DNA from: Sipunculus nudus
Lineage: Eukaryota > Annelida > Sipuncula > Golfingiida > Sipunculidae
Direction: 5' to 3'
NCBI GenBank assembly: GCA_026874595.1
Contig: CM049306.1
Span: forward strand, 13,417,019 to 13,481,018
Length of the DNA: 64,000 bases
The notes beneath the pieces are model-generated. The model did no database searches. It was given only the letters and a program-made list of their open reading frames with translations, and had not been told where the DNA came from. Numbering within the stretch: the first letter of the stretch is position 1; each line of letters opens with the position of its first letter. This document shows positions 35,301 through 48,659 of the stretch, piece after piece. A program made the position numbers and the translations under genes.

Positions 35301-38270
35301 TTTGCTAATGCTTGCACTCCAACAATAGTTTGCTATTTGCCAGAATTTCAAATACATTGGGCAGAAATGTGGCATTGAAAATTTAAGAAATTTTCACTGA
35401 AAGGATAGCAATGCATGTTGCAAAAGCATTTAAGGGGCCAAATCATCTATCTGACCTATATAAACTAAAGGTAATCCCTTTGAGCTTTTATAAAAATAGG
35501 CCAGAAAATGAGGATATCACTGCAAACAGGCAGCTTGTTTTGTTTATATCAATGTGCTAATTTTATGTAGGGCCTGCCAAAATAATCAAGAAAAAATCAG
35601 GCATCTGGCAGCAAGTCAGATAAGCCAGAGCTTTGTAAATGGCGTTTTGCAACAAGTAACCTTTCTCCCTATACATATATACAACTTACCACCTTAATTT
35701 ACATGTTTTCCCCCTTTGTCAACATTGCTGTGTTTACAAATACCTTTTTGATAAACAAGTTTATACATCCTTCACAGAGGTGTTATAAGAACATTTCAAA
35801 ACCAGAATTACCATAAAATCATTAAGGCCAAAAAGAAAGTATGTTTTTTTCATAAATCAGTGCCTTTGGGGGATATTTTATTTTCACCTTTTTTTTATAT
35901 ATGTTTTCAATAAAAAAATGTCATATGAAACTGGATTATATTATCTTCTTGAAAGATGAAAATCTAAATAAAAATTTTTGATGCGGGGGGTTAAAATTGA
36001 CCTTTTATTTTTTTTGGGCCTAATATATACACAGAGGAAGCCAAAAATCACATAAATTCTTTTTCAAAAGGTTGGTGAATGAGCACATTTAAAATATTTA
36101 AAATAAACAAGAATAATGTCAGTAAGGATAAAAATGCCTGAAGCAGTAACACATCAATGTATTCTGATAGAGAACAATGCTTTTTAGGCAAACATTGCAG
36201 TAGAAAAAAAAAATTGAATTTTGTTTGCCTCCCCAATTTTGTTCCTATTTGAAGTAAGCACAATATAAATAAAAATAAGTTTTCCTTTCTTGTGAAGAAA
36301 ATCATTCACATATATTTTTTATTATAAATATATAAACAAACATGGTTTTTAATTCTGTGTTAGCATAAATGTCCCTTAAGTTCTTTTGTAAAAGAATACA
36401 TGTTTATGAATAATACATATATTATAATTTTCAGACTAAATCTATTTATCTCCAACGATTTGTAGCAGCTTAAAGCTTTCCACATCAATCATCAGGACGA
36501 AGCAATTAAATCACAATGAAGAGTTTGGAAGGATTATACTGCAACTTGAGTTCTACTGACTTTCAAGTGTGTACCTTACTGGGGTTTTTTTATAGAATAA
36601 TGCTGTCTCATCACAAATACTATAAAAAGAGACTGAAGCCTTTTAATAATATAAATATTTTTTAGTCTCATATAAGACTTTTGTGATTATGTTTTCATGA
36701 CAGTTACCTAGTACAAGTATATACATACATTTTAGAATGGTTCAAACTAGAGATTTACAGTTTTCCATCAAAGGTAATGATTCATTGATCAAAGGGTTAT
36801 TTAAAATTGGTAATCACAGGCTAAAACAGAAATTGGTCATAGATGATTAATCTCCTGTCAGACCATAACATATACTAATTCATGGCTGTAACATTTATCA
36901 AAATTGAATTTTTTTTTATAATTTCCTTATTTTTTTAGGTTCCAATGATGGATGCTTTGGGGAGAAACAAGTGGATGAAATGAGCTACTTCACAATGCAG
37001 TTATCATTAGATGTTATAGGAAATTGTTTAAAACATAAAGATTCATTTTTTTTATATTGACACATTGAAATTTTATTTACAGGAGAGTTTACATTCCTTT
37101 TAATTAGCAGTTTAAATGCAATTTTTATTTTACATTTCCTTCTGGTGTTTTATTTGGGGGATTTTGTACAAATATCTGATCTCAGTTCTTTCATGAAATC
37201 TTTTAGTACAATAAATACACTCCATCAGTCCTCTCATGAAACTTTAAAAATGATCCCCATACTGTTACATTACCTTTATCCACTGCTGGTTAGGATGCAG
37301 GCTTCTATTGTTTCTGTGAAGTTACTTCTAGATAAAGATTGAACCAACAGCTGTGGAATATTAAAGAAAATATGGAAAGCTCTTTATACCAAAATACTCA
37401 AGTAATTTTTTCTCACACAAATAAAAATTAAAATTATATAAAGACACGTTTATATGATGAAGTGGGCAGAAAAAAGTATGTTATGCCCTGAACTGTATGA
37501 AGGTCATGTTTTTCTGGCTGATGGTGAAAGCTGTGGGTGAAAAGAGCCACTTTCTGAAGCAATTGTGCTGTATTATTGTCACTGGCCCGTGCACAAGCTT
37601 TACGAGAGACTAAAACGACGAGTGTTTCTCCCTGCAGATTGCGATAATTTTTGGCTGGGCATACTGGACGGGCTGATTAGGAATAGAACATATATTTGGA
37701 GCAAGTTATGGTGATGGATACCTGGGGAAGGTAATTGTAAGGCTGGGAATGATGGTCTGAGTAGCTGACAGGTGACAGAAACCATGAAAGCCCCACTGTA
37801 TGTTCATTACTCTCAAGTAGGCCCCAACCATGAATATGCATTAATGTGAATGTCACATGACCCAGGGGGATTCCATGTGGTTATGACTGGATACCAGTTG
37901 GTGGTTATGAAGTCCCATATGAAGGTTCTTTAGGAATCAACTTAGTGCCAATAAACTTGTAGTTCTTGAGTTCATGGTTTCTTTATTGGTTGACATCAAT
38001 GGTTGTTAGGTGTTACTGATGGACATGTCATAACACTTCTTTTTGCAATGTTGTTATAAATTTTGCATGATTTCATCAGAATCATCCCCTGAAGGTAGCA
38101 GTGAATGTCTTGAGTTGATCCGGTCCAACAACTCCCTGATGAACTGTGACAATGTCATGGCTGCAAGGACCTTTACTACCCTGGCAATCATTTACTGCTT
38201 CGATCCCCCTGTTGTAGTGCATATGTCACAAAACCCAAAACTTTAATTGGGTAAGGAATGTTTGTCATTT
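32331..38270. other. Unique sequence of about 5.9 kb
   Basis: No member of the repeat families is seen here and no exon is supported. 33400-33620 has an unusually GC-rich patch with weak tRNA-like boxes. 37480-37960 is less AT-rich and contains ATGAATATGCAT at 37830-37841, a form of POU dimer site. 34320-34480 is also compositionally distinct. These could be regulatory blocks, but one sequence alone cannot show it. Confidence 0.45.
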
Positions 38271-39713
38271 ATAGCTCAGCTGACTATAAGTCATCTGAGC
38301 TATATTCGTGGTCCATTATCCGTCGTCCTTCCGTCTGTCCGTCCGTCTGTCCGTCCATAGATGTGGCACGTTTTGAAACCATAAGACCTAGGAATCCAAA
38401 ATTCGGCATTAGGTTAGATGTCCCCAAGATCTCCTACCAAGCTGAAAACTGGGTCTTTGCAACTTTGTTCCTTTGAGAAATTAAGGAAAAATCTCAATTT
38501 GTTATAAAAAACCTATTTTCACACTTCAGAACTGCCTAATATCAAAACCACTGATCTGTTTTTCCTCATATTTACAATAAATATTCCTCTATATAGTTCC
38601 TATGTACATGCCAGAAATAAGGTCTGTATTATATAATTTTAAAAAGTTATGGGCTCAAACATAATGCATTTTGTAAAAAATCAGGAAAGATATTTGATCC
38701 CTTAACACAAAACTTGTTAAAGCTAAGGACTTTTTTCCAGTAATATAACTTTAATTAATCAAAATTAAATTGGATACCCAAAATTAGATCAAAATCTTTT
38801 AAATTTTTAAAAAATATTAGCAAAAATAAAAAATTGGTACCTTAAATTTTGCCGAACTTTGGCCACGGCACGTTTTTTTCCTGTAAGTACTGTGGATTTA
38901 ATTTTCACAGCATGTACACATAAGGATTTAATCTGTTAAAATTTAAAATTGAAAATAAAAGCTGCAAAATTAGGCTAGATATTGAATTTTTTTGGAGGCT
39001 CTTGTTGTATTCCCTTACATTGTCAAGCAGTCCACTTTGGTCACTGTAGGTCATTCAGTGTAGCTCTCTATGCTCCCCAGGATGTTATGCAATCCCATCA
39101 CTAGGGCAAGCCCTCTCTCCACTGAGTTGAGCTTGATCAGGCAGTAAATACCATACCACAGGGAGCCTTTTTCTCCCCCCCCCCCACCCCCATTCTGTGA
39201 CAGACCTGCACTATGAACTAGATGAATCTTAAAATTAACATTTTTCTCAGCAACGAGCAGTAACAATGGAGACCCCTCCCCCCATGAATCTTATAATTTT
39301 AATGTTAAATAAATTCTTTTTGTCTTGGACAATTTTGATTTTTTTAAAGAAAAATTTCAGGAATTTAATCCTAATATTCAAATGTGATAAAATATTAGGA
39401 TCTAATATAAGTGCTAACTGACAAGATTTAAGAAGATATAAATACTTTGTAGCATTTCATTCATATCTCTTAAAGTTGGTGGGGCCTAGGTGTGAATAAC
39501 ACTGTTAACTTAGTATTAAAATTAGGAATATTGGTCAAACTTTGTGGAATTAATTTTTAACTCATATGGCCATATATTTAACTTTTAAAAACTTAATTAC
39601 CTTCACATATTATTTGTTTATGAAAGTTACTTTTATATAACACTTACCCTAGGCCTATTTGTTTCCTTGGTGCATCACTAATTTGTTTAGCTCACGTCCA
39701 TTATTCTATAATT

Positions 39714-41178
39714 GTATCTGCCAAAACTAAGTTAGCGGATACTATGTTTTTGATGGGGTCCGCCGCCGCCGCTGCCGCCGCCGAGGTCATTTCCGGAGAA
39801 CTCCTCTGAGACTACTGGACAGATTTTTCCGAAACTTACACTAATTATTGGGTCATATATGAAATGGTGCCTAACCAAGTAGCCTTGACCTCCGACCTTT
39901 CCTCTCTGCCCAGCGTCCATTTGTGCGTCTGTTTCCATACATAAACCCACATATCTCGGGAACCGTTTGACCAATCAGAAAAATTTTTTGTACAAATGTA
40001 GCCCTTGGATAGCTTTATAACATACACAAAAATTGGTGGCGCCACCTGCAGCCATTTTTGCACAGTGTCCATCTGTTCAACTGCCTTGGGTTAAAATCAC
40101 TCATATCTCTGCAGTGGTTTGACTAATTCACCTGAAATTCGGCATGCATATACATCCTAGATATCTTTTTTAATTTTATGACAGGTGACACCACCTACAA
40201 TCACGTTCATGCTGCAGACATCCAAGCTCATATCTCAGGAACCGTTCGACCAATCAGGAAAAACATTTTACACAAATGTAGGCCTTGGATAGCTATATAA
40301 CATACAGAAAAATGGTGGCGCCACCTGCAGCTATTTTTGCACAGAGTCCATCTGTTTGCCTGCCTTGGGTTAAAATCACTCGTATCTCTGCAGTGGTTTG
40401 ACCAAATTACCTGAAATTCGGCATGCGTATACATCCGGGATAGCTTTCTTGATTTTGTGGCAGGTGGCCCAACCTACATTCGTGTTCAAGCTGTAGACAT
40501 CCATGCTTATATCTCTCGATTCCTTTGACCAATCAGGAAAAAAATTTTACACAAATGTAGCCCTTGGATAGCTTTATAACATACAGAAAAATGGTGGCGC
40601 CACCTGCAGCCATTTTTGCACAGTGTCCATCTGTTTGTCTGCCTTGGGTTAAAATCACTCATATCTCTGCTGTGGTTTGACCAAATTACCTGTAATTCGG
40701 AATGCATATACATCCTTGATAGCTTTCTTGCTTTTATGACAGGTGGCGCCAGCTTCATTCACGTTCACGCTGCAGACATTAATGCTTATATCTCCGGACT
40801 CGTTTGACCAATCAGAAAAAAAAATTTTAACCATTGCCCTTGGATAGCTTTATAACATACACAAAAAATGGTGGTGCCACCTGCAGCCATTTTTGCATAG
40901 CGTCCATCTGTTTGTCTGCTGTGGGATAAATCACTCATATCTCTGCAGTGGTTTGACTTTTCAACCTGAAATTTTGCATGTGTTTACATCTTGGATAGTT
41001 TATCGTGTAAATAACAGGTGGCGCCACCTACAATCATGTTTATGTGGCAGACATCCATTCTAATATGGAACACATGTAACTCTATTTCCCCTTGCCACTC
41101 AATCCATGCCTCACTTAACCCGTCCTACTTAGATTTTGGCGGATATACGTAGTCGCTTGTTGAGTACCCGTATTCTAG
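39714..41178 (+). mobile_element. Helentron/Helitron-like element, family C, copy 2 (best preserved)
   Basis: The 5' hairpin is GTATCTGC...GCGGATAC (39714-39742), then TCCGCCGCCGCCGCTGCCGC. The core is four to five tandem units of ~279 bp, with GGTGGCGCCACC at 40035, 40314 and 40593, a variant near 40870, and a further exact copy at about 41017. The 3' arm GGCGGATATAC lies at 41138-41148. It ends TATTCTAG at 41178, followed by TTTA. Internal open frames are repeat by-products. Confidence 0.7.
39960..41030. repeat. ~279-bp tandem array, core of family C
   Basis: Each unit has GACCAATCAGAAAAA, CCTTGGATAGCTTTATAACA, GGTGGCGCCACCTGCAGCC, ATTTTTGCACAG.GTCCATC, ACTCATATCTCTGCAGTGG and GACAGGTGGCGCCACCTAC-type sequence. 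Confidence 0.9.
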
Positions 41179-41328
41179 TTTACAGAGTTTCATTTTAGCA
41201 GGGCAATTTTCTCATAGCTTTTCTATTGATAACATACATGAAAAACTAAAAGAAATAAAAAATATTTTGCAGTTACTTATATTTTCCAAACTTCAGCTGA
41301 GCAATGCATGTGACCCATGGGTCCCTTG

Positions 41329-41706
41329 TTTGTAATTTATAGAAAGTTGATTTAACATTAGAAATTAAATTTCTTTTTTTTTTCTGCAACAGACATATAC
41401 CTCCAGGCATCTTGTGAAGAAAAAGGTTATAAGTGCATGGTGTCCTGAACTGATGCATAAATTTAGTATTTTCCATTTTGTATGTTACTGATCTCTTAAT
41501 AGTGAAAATTTGACAAAGTTTGGCTATGATACTGAATTATCAAAGGTGAACCGAGTTGCAATTTACAGCATGAGAAACAGAATTATTATGAAAGATAGTT
41601 AAGTTGAAATGTATCACCCGAGTGTTGAACGTAAACCCTAGCTTGTACTTGACCTGAAATGATTGTAGGGATATACTTAAATATGCAAGCAACTGAGTAA
41701 TAATCA

Positions 41707-41764
<58 letters not shown>

Positions 41765-44108
41765 TAAAGGCTTCAAACCATTATCCTTAACTGGCCTGTA
41801 TTCGCACATATATACAATACTCACAATAGCTTTGTTTTGGTAAGAGAATAATAATTTGTGTCAAATCCAGTAGAGATTAGCATTTTGACCTATGCTGTTC
41901 CCTCAGTGTCAATACATGGTCCCTTGCAGTGCCTCATTACTCGTGCATGCCTCTGTTATATTTACCATTTATATAAAGTTGGAGCCAGCTTCTGGTTAAG
42001 TTAATAAGCTTTGTCATGGGGTCATCTCAGTGAAAGTGGGTTTAACAGTCCCACATATCAATATGTTAGTATCAGACACTGTGAAGTCAGTCGTAATAAC
42101 TCAAAAGTTAGTGATTTGGTGGCATAATTCTCTTGCTTTACAACTACTTGATATGAGTGTTTGGTGCTCCCACCAGGTGATAAAGCAGGAGACTAACTGC
42201 CTTCAGCTCTCGGAGGTGTTACACAAGTCTTCAGGGGCGACTTTTTTGTAATTTACACATAGCCATGACTGAACGGTTGCACATCGTATTTCCATAGTTT
42301 ATGAGGATGTGGCAGTTTTTCAGACCATTTGTCATGGGAGATGTCGCTTTTGTTTAGACATTAGGTGCTGGATTGCATGCTTCAGTCCTGGGTGGGATGG
42401 GCACCTGCATACTCAGACTTTGAACCGAAGCCAAGCTAATCAAGTTGTCAGAAGGACTCCAGTCAATAATCTATCAATGGGTAGGAAGGGTCTCAGGGGC
42501 CCAACTCGATGATGAAACCAGATTGTCCAAATTAGCTTATGACTGATTGCTGCTCATGCTTAGGTGCTGCTAATCTTGCATTTTGACCATGTTGATTTGT
42601 CTTAATTCCTTCACTTGTGTCAGGTTTTTCTCACTGCAAGCACAAGCTTGGAGACACAAGGGCACTGTGTAGGAAACCATGTCCTTTTGGCCGTGTCTTC
42701 ATGCATTATTCCAGACCCGCCTTTGAGACGTACTCTAGTTCAACTTTGCTTAAATGCATTAGTTCATTAATAAATTTCATTAATAAAATTGGGCATCAAG
42801 ATGTGAGATAAATATTTACATTAAAATTGTAACGTTTTAGTCATGTTTGATAATGACAATTAATTTGTAATCATTGGGTTTAATTATCTGTGGGATTAAG
42901 AAGAATTATGCAATGTTAAACCACCAAGCTGGATATCAACACACCATCTATGGAGTTTGCTCCCCACTTATGAAATACATCAGCAGTGCATGATGGGACA
43001 TGTTTTATGTAATGCGACAGGTTATTACACCATTATTGATGCAAGTCTTTTTTTTCTCTAAGCAAGAGATCACACTTTATTTGTCAAAGTGATTTGTCTT
43101 TTATTAGCTTCTCTATGCAACATACCATGGAAGACAGGGAACTTTCTGATGAATTGTGTTATGTAATGGATCAGATGTTGTTCATTTTTGTTTTATGACA
43201 ATTGTAATAAAATGAATGCACTGAATTATTTATATTCATCAGAATAATCACTTGTTGATTAGTTCAGAAAATGTTTTCAAGGCAGCCATGGCCAATATCA
43301 TCTGTCACCAATCAACACATAAGTCAAAAATGGTGGTCAGGGCCACTTCTAATTATTTGCATTCTTACTCAAATACAACTTTAGTCTCACTTAATCCTGA
43401 AATATAAAAATGTAAATGAAAAAAAGCATTGACCACTGGGATTTTTGTGTCAAGAGAAAGTTATTATGTATTCTGTCACCAATTATTTTGTAACCAGTCC
43501 ATTTCACTATAATTTTCATAATTTCAGTCAGAGTTGTTTTGCCATTTTCTGTCAGGATTTTCCTCATTGTTTATATTTTCCTCTAGATTTCTCGATATTG
43601 AATAATTAATCTTTGATAAAAATTGCACTTTATCTTACAGAGGACCGCAAAGTACTAATTCATATCATAAAAAGATAAAAATATAAATGGGAAGACAGTA
43701 AAGAACTGACCCAATAAAATTTTGTTTATCAGGAATGACAGATGAAATAGTAAAAGAAATATAACTGGACTAAGACCTGATAAATCAATAAAAAACTTAT
43801 TTCAGTTACTTAAGTTGTAAATCTCCCCATTTTTTCACAAATTTCCTCATTAAATCATATAGTCTAAAATATTGAGAAATGTATAACTACTTATCCTCCA
43901 TATTTATGTACAATTTCTTTCTCCATATGTCACAGGTGGCTGTTGTGTCAGCAGATTAAATTCCTTAACAACAGTCTCCAGACATAATAAAAACAAAAAA
44001 ATTGACATAATGAATATATTTTGTATGGATACTTTACTTTTATGTCAAATAAAATATTTCTCACTCTTCTCTTTCTATATGAAGTTTAAGGGCTGTAAAA
44101 GTTTTCTT
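41329..44108. other. Unique sequence with a (TA)n run
   Basis: No gene supported. 41870-43060 is less AT-rich; two open frames of 64-67 codons there show no recognisable domain. Confidence 0.45.
41710..41761. repeat. (TA)n microsatellite
   Basis: About 26 uninterrupted TA units. Confidence 0.97.
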
Positions 44109-44324
44109 AGCTCAGCTGATTGAAAGTCAGCTGAGGTATACAAATGGTACTTAGTCTGTCGTCCATTTGGCTGTCTGCCCATCCATCAGCAAGGCATAAA
44201 TTGTAACTGCTAGCCCTAGAAACTTTTAAGTAAAAATGCAGGAAGCTCAATAAATAATCTCCTTGGAAACCATAAATAAGGTCACTGTGGCCTATATCCT
44301 CCGAGCTGTACCACCAGAATATAT

Positions 44325-47300
44325 GTATCTGCCGAAACAAAGTTTTAGGGATACTGTGTTTTTGACCAGGTTCCACTGCAGCGGCGTTTGTTTCCGGAGA
44401 ACTTCTCTGAGACCACTGCCATGGCCGATATATCCAAGTGATGATCCCATTAGCGGGTCACATGTGAACTGGTGCCTTACCATTTTGTGTTGACCTCTGA
44501 CCTTTCTTCTCTGCAGTGCGTCCATCTGTGCATTTTTCACACATTAACCAACATATCTTCAGGCTCGTTTGACCAATTAAGCTGAAATTTTGCACATGTT
44601 TAACTCTTGGATAGCTTTATATCATACAAAAAACTAGTGGTGCCACCTGCAACCATTTTTGCACAGCGTCCATCTTTTCAACTGCCATGGATTAAAATCA
44701 CTCATATCTCTGCAGTGGCTGGACTTATCCACCTGAAGTTTTGCATGTGTATACATCCACATCCTGGATAGCTTTCTTGATTTTTATACAGGTGGTGCCA
44801 CCTACACTCACATTCACACTGCAGACATCCATGCTAATATCTCAGGACTAGTTTGACGCATCCACCTGAAATTGGCATGTGTACAGATCTCACATAGCTC
44901 ATACATCATACACAAAACTGATGGCAACACCTGCAACCATTTTTGCACAGCATCATCTGTTCGTCTGCCGTGGGATAAAATCACTCATATCTTGACTTAT
45001 CGGCCTAATATTTTGCATGTGTTTACATCTTGGATAGCTTTCTCGCTTTTATTTAAAACTTTGACACAAATCGTCCAGTATCTTGATAATTAATGCATCG
45101 ATTTCCATGAATTTGGCTTGAATATTGACAATGACCAGGGTTGACAGTTCCTGAAAACAGGTGGCGCCACCTTTGTTTTTTTAGCAAACCTGTTAACTTA
45201 TGCAATGGTGCAGCCTCGTCTGTCCGCTGTCCACCTTCATCCATAACCCATGCCATCTGAGAAACTGTCAAGAGCTAGCAGCTCTAAATTGCATGTAAGA
45301 GTCAGTCACATGTCTAACTTTTTTGGATTGAGCTTATTTTTTGGGTATCTGCATTAACATCAGTTTTATAGGGAAAAAAGCTTAAAAACCTTTAAAAATC
45401 TTCTTCTCCAAAAACATCCAGCCAAATTGTCCAGTATTTCACAGAAATAATTCCAGAAACAATCGCTCTGAAGTTTGTTCGAATGGTTCCAGTTTGGTAA
45501 TTTTTGGCAGAGTTACAGGAAGTTTCAGTAAGTCATCTGTCCAAAAAAGCATACTAAAATTTCAATCTCAGAAACAACTGTAGCTATCATCACCAAATTT
45601 TATGCCAGTGTTGGTCACATGAGTCATATCTGAAATTGAGGAATTGGTGGTGCCACCGTGACCTGCATCAGCCTTTTTTTACAGGGGTCATTAGTGACTG
45701 TATCATACTGAGGGCTACAAAAAAATTCTTCTCTGAAGCTATATGGCCAAATTGTTTAATATCCCACAGAAATGATCCTAGGGTAGTGCTTTCTGAAGTT
45801 TGTTCAAATGGTCTCTTTTCAGTGACTTTTGGCTAAGTTATGGGAAGCAGAATTTAGCCACATGCCATAACAATCAATTTAAGCTCAGTGGCTACAAAGA
45901 TCTTCTCAAAAAACCACTGGGCCAAATTCTTAAATCTCAAACATTAATTATCCTCAGATGTTAATAATTAAAGTTTTTCAAATGGTTTTGGTTCAGTGAA
46001 TTTTGGCTGAGTGACATGAAGCTGAACTTAACCAGTTTGTTGTATCTTCCTATATGAGTTATAAACCTGCAGAATGTTTTTGACTGACGCCACTGAAGCC
46101 AATTTGTTTAATATTTTACAAGAATAATCCCCACAATAATTCTTATAATAATTGTCTTTAATGGTTCCTTATGAATGATTATGGCTGAATTATGTAGATT
46201 GTCTTGAGTCATTTTACCATATATGTAAGCTGTGTCAAGTAGTTACATCTAGCCTGGCACCAGTTTATCAGCATCTAGTACATCATGCCACTAGACATTT
46301 AGATTTCATGATATCTATGGTTAATGTTGACAAGCATGTTTTTTAAAAGCTTTTTAAAAATTAGAATTTGGATTTACATTAGTTACCATACCAAACAACG
46401 TTAACAACCATGGGTATCCAGCTCTCTGTGGCTATATAAAGATGCCTGTACATGGATTATAAATAATTGGTATCCATACTCAACTTAATTCAAGAATTTG
46501 CCATCAGTGAGATGTATCTGTAAAAAATGTTGCTTTCAGTATGCATCTGTAATAATTTTTCATATATTCCTAATTTCTTTTTTAAAAAAAGTCAGCTGAA
46601 AAGCATTTTGTATTGGGGAAATTTATTTCAAATTACTTCAAGCAGGGACCATTTTTGTATAGAGATTAGATGGCAGCCCTCGGTTAACCATTTGCTGATT
46701 GCCAAGATTTGCCAGTGCCTGGATGTTGGCCATTGGCCAAGTTAATGTCAGCTCTATAAATAGCTTTGGCACAGCTCCAGGATTGGAAGAGGCCAATGTG
46801 CTGCAGTCTGACTACTATAACAGCTTATTGTGTTGTTTTCATGGTAAATTCATTGTATTATTGTCAATGCAAGTCTGTTTTATTCAAAGTTATTTCAAGT
46901 AGGGACCTAGAAATTTGAAATTTCTGGAATTTGGCATGTTCATCCATCTTTGAAAGTTTTCTCATAAACTAGACAGGTGGCGCCCCTTATCTTTCCATTT
47001 TCATATAATAAAATTAATGCCCTTTTCTCAGAAGTGGCACCATCTGCAATTGTTTTCCTGTGGCATCCATGAGTACATGTGCTTTAACTGAAAATTGCCC
47101 ATATCTCAAGAGTGTGTCACGGTATTGTTCTGAAATTTGGCATGTTCATCCATCTTGGAAAGTTATCACGTAAACCAGATAGGTGGCGCCACCTAGCTTT
47201 TGTTTTCCATAGAATAAATTAATGCCCTTTTCTCAGGAGTGATTTGCAGTACTGGCCTGAAATTGTGCATATCCATAGATCTTGGACTCCTCCCTCTTAT

Positions 47301-47651
47301 ACTCAAGACTGGTGGCGCCATCTACAAATGTTTTCCCATGGTTTCTATTTGTACATGTGCTTTGGGTAAAAATTGCCCATATCTCAGGAGTGGGTCAAGG
47401 TATTGGTCTAAAATTGGGATGTTCATCCATCTTGGGAAGTTTTCTCATAAACAAGACAGGTGAATAAATTAATGCCCTTTATTCAGGAGTGATGCAGTAT
47501 TGGTCCCAGGTGGTGCAACCTACCATCATGTTTACATGGCAGACATCCATCTCACTCTATTTCCCCATACTACTCAATCCATGCCTCACATCACCTGTAC
47601 TACCCTGATTTCGGCAGATACACGTAGTCGCTTTTGACTACCTGTATCTGG
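44325..47651 (+). mobile_element. Family C element, copy 3, enlarged
   Basis: It begins GTATCTGCCGAAACAAAG with a diverged hairpin partner (GGGATAC). The 3' end has ACACGTAGTC...GACTACCTGT as a near-perfect hairpin (47621-47646) and then CTGG at 47648-47651 followed by TT. CTGG is a permitted CTRR Helitron end. The interior contains ordinary C units to about 45050, then family E units, then units with CATAAAC.AGACAGGTGGCGCC (about 46966, 47170 and 47450). Confidence 0.55.
45060..46250 (+). repeat. Family E tandem units
   Basis: Imperfect units with AGCTAGCAGC/AGCTATCATCACC, AAATTTTATGC, GGCCAAATTGTTTAATAT, AC..AGAAATGATCC and GTTCAAATGGT.TC. The same units occur at 48660-49540 and 50560-50790. 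Confidence 0.7.
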
Positions 47652-47654
47652 TTG

Positions 47655-47958
47655 TTTCATGCATCTGTGCACATAACTGAAGCCTGAAATTGTTTATATC
47701 CATACATCTTTAATGGCTTTCTCATACACAAGACTGGTGGTGCCACTTACATTCATTTAGTGTGTTGTGTGCACCTATGCCAGTATTTCAGCAGTGATGT
47801 TTGTGTAATTGGTGCATGCACTCAGGTTCAAAATGTTCAGTACCTGCATTGTACATATACATGTCACACATGTACTTGAAAAATAATGGTCCAGCATGGA
47901 AGCATAATACCTGATGTATATCCCATTGCACAGGTTTGCATTAGGCCTGTAGGCCTTG
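47655..47958 (+). mobile_element. Family F element, 3' part, copy 1
   Basis: The 3' end is TTTGCATTAGGCCTGTAGGC followed by CTTG (47955-47958) and TT. It contains CACAAGACTGGTGGTGCCAC and CATGTCACACATGTACTTG. It aligns over about 250 bp with 51620-51888. AGGCC-TGTA-GGCCT forms the terminal hairpin. Confidence 0.6.
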
Positions 47959-48064
47959 TTTCTATGTTATATACATTTTTTCCTTTATTGCCAAATTATA
48001 TTGATACTATCAGATTCACAACTGGTTTCATCAAGTGTCCTGAAACCTTGTGTATTAATTGGGG

Positions 48065-48515
48065 CCTGGCTTGAATAAGCTGATGCCCTATAGTGATCAC
48101 CCTGTCAGTCTGTCTGTTCATCTTTCTGTTTGTTCATCATATTTGTTTCCTGATGATTACTCCAGTTTGGATTGACATATTGATTTCAAACTTAACTTAT
48201 ATATGGCCTACCTCTAAAGCAAGAACTCATGAGGTCAAAGGTAAAGGTCACAGGACCCACTTATATAGAAAGATTGTGGATGCATTTTAAGCTAAACTGT
48301 TCATCCCAAAACTTACATCTTCCACATATCGGTGACCTGCCAGTATGGGAAGTTTCTTTTTGATTTTGGGGTCAAAGGTCAGGGTCACAGGGCTCAACCA
48401 TTCATAAATTTGTTTATGGACGATACCTCCAGTTTGGGTGGACAGACTGGCTTCAAACTTGATCATGGGACCCACATTTCGAAAAAGCTCATAAAAATAT
48501 CCTTATAGACAAATT
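48065..48515 (+). repeat. Family D units (AGGTCA-rich)
   Basis: Two ~180-bp units with GAGGTCAAAGGTAAAGGTCA (48231-48250) and GGTCAAAGGTCAGGGTCAC (48371-48389), each followed by ACAGG(A/G)C. Related to the element at 14691-15329. Confidence 0.65.
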
Positions 48516-48659
48516 CAGCTGAGCATCAAGACCCATGGGTCATTAGTAAAGGTACATAATAATTATAAACTAAAAAATAGAAGTGTTAAATGCAGAAGTT
48601 TATGGAGCTGATTTTTTTTAAAATAAATTTTATAAGATTTATTCAGATTTATTTAATTT

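Larger units (their letters stand above)
38273..41328 (+). mobile_element. Family A element with both ends, carrying a nested family C element
   Basis: The 5' hairpin AGCTCAGCTGACT-ATA-AGTCATCTGAGCT (38273-38301) is followed by GTCCGTCCGTCTGTCCGTCC and the body subfamily seen at 30157. The 3' end has CAGCTGAGC (41294-41302), TGACCCATGGGTC (41311-41323) and CTTG (41325-41328) followed by TT. A family C element (39714-41178) sits inside. Sequence at 38889-38990 (TACTGTGGATTTAATTTTC) may be a remnant of another short element. Confidence 0.65.
44109..48546 (+). mobile_element. Family A shell enclosing a mosaic of families C, E, F and D
   Basis: Family A 5' hairpin AGCTCAGCTGATTGAAAGTC starts at 44109, with AAGGCATAAATTGTAACTGC following. 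A family A 3' end lies at 48516-48546 (CAGCTGAGC, then GACCCATGGGTCA, then TTAG). Between them lie a family C element (44325-47651), family F sequence (about 47655-47958) and family D sequence (about 48065-48510). Either several insertions accumulated in one family A element or the outer ends belong to different copies; sequence alone cannot tell. Confidence 0.5.
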
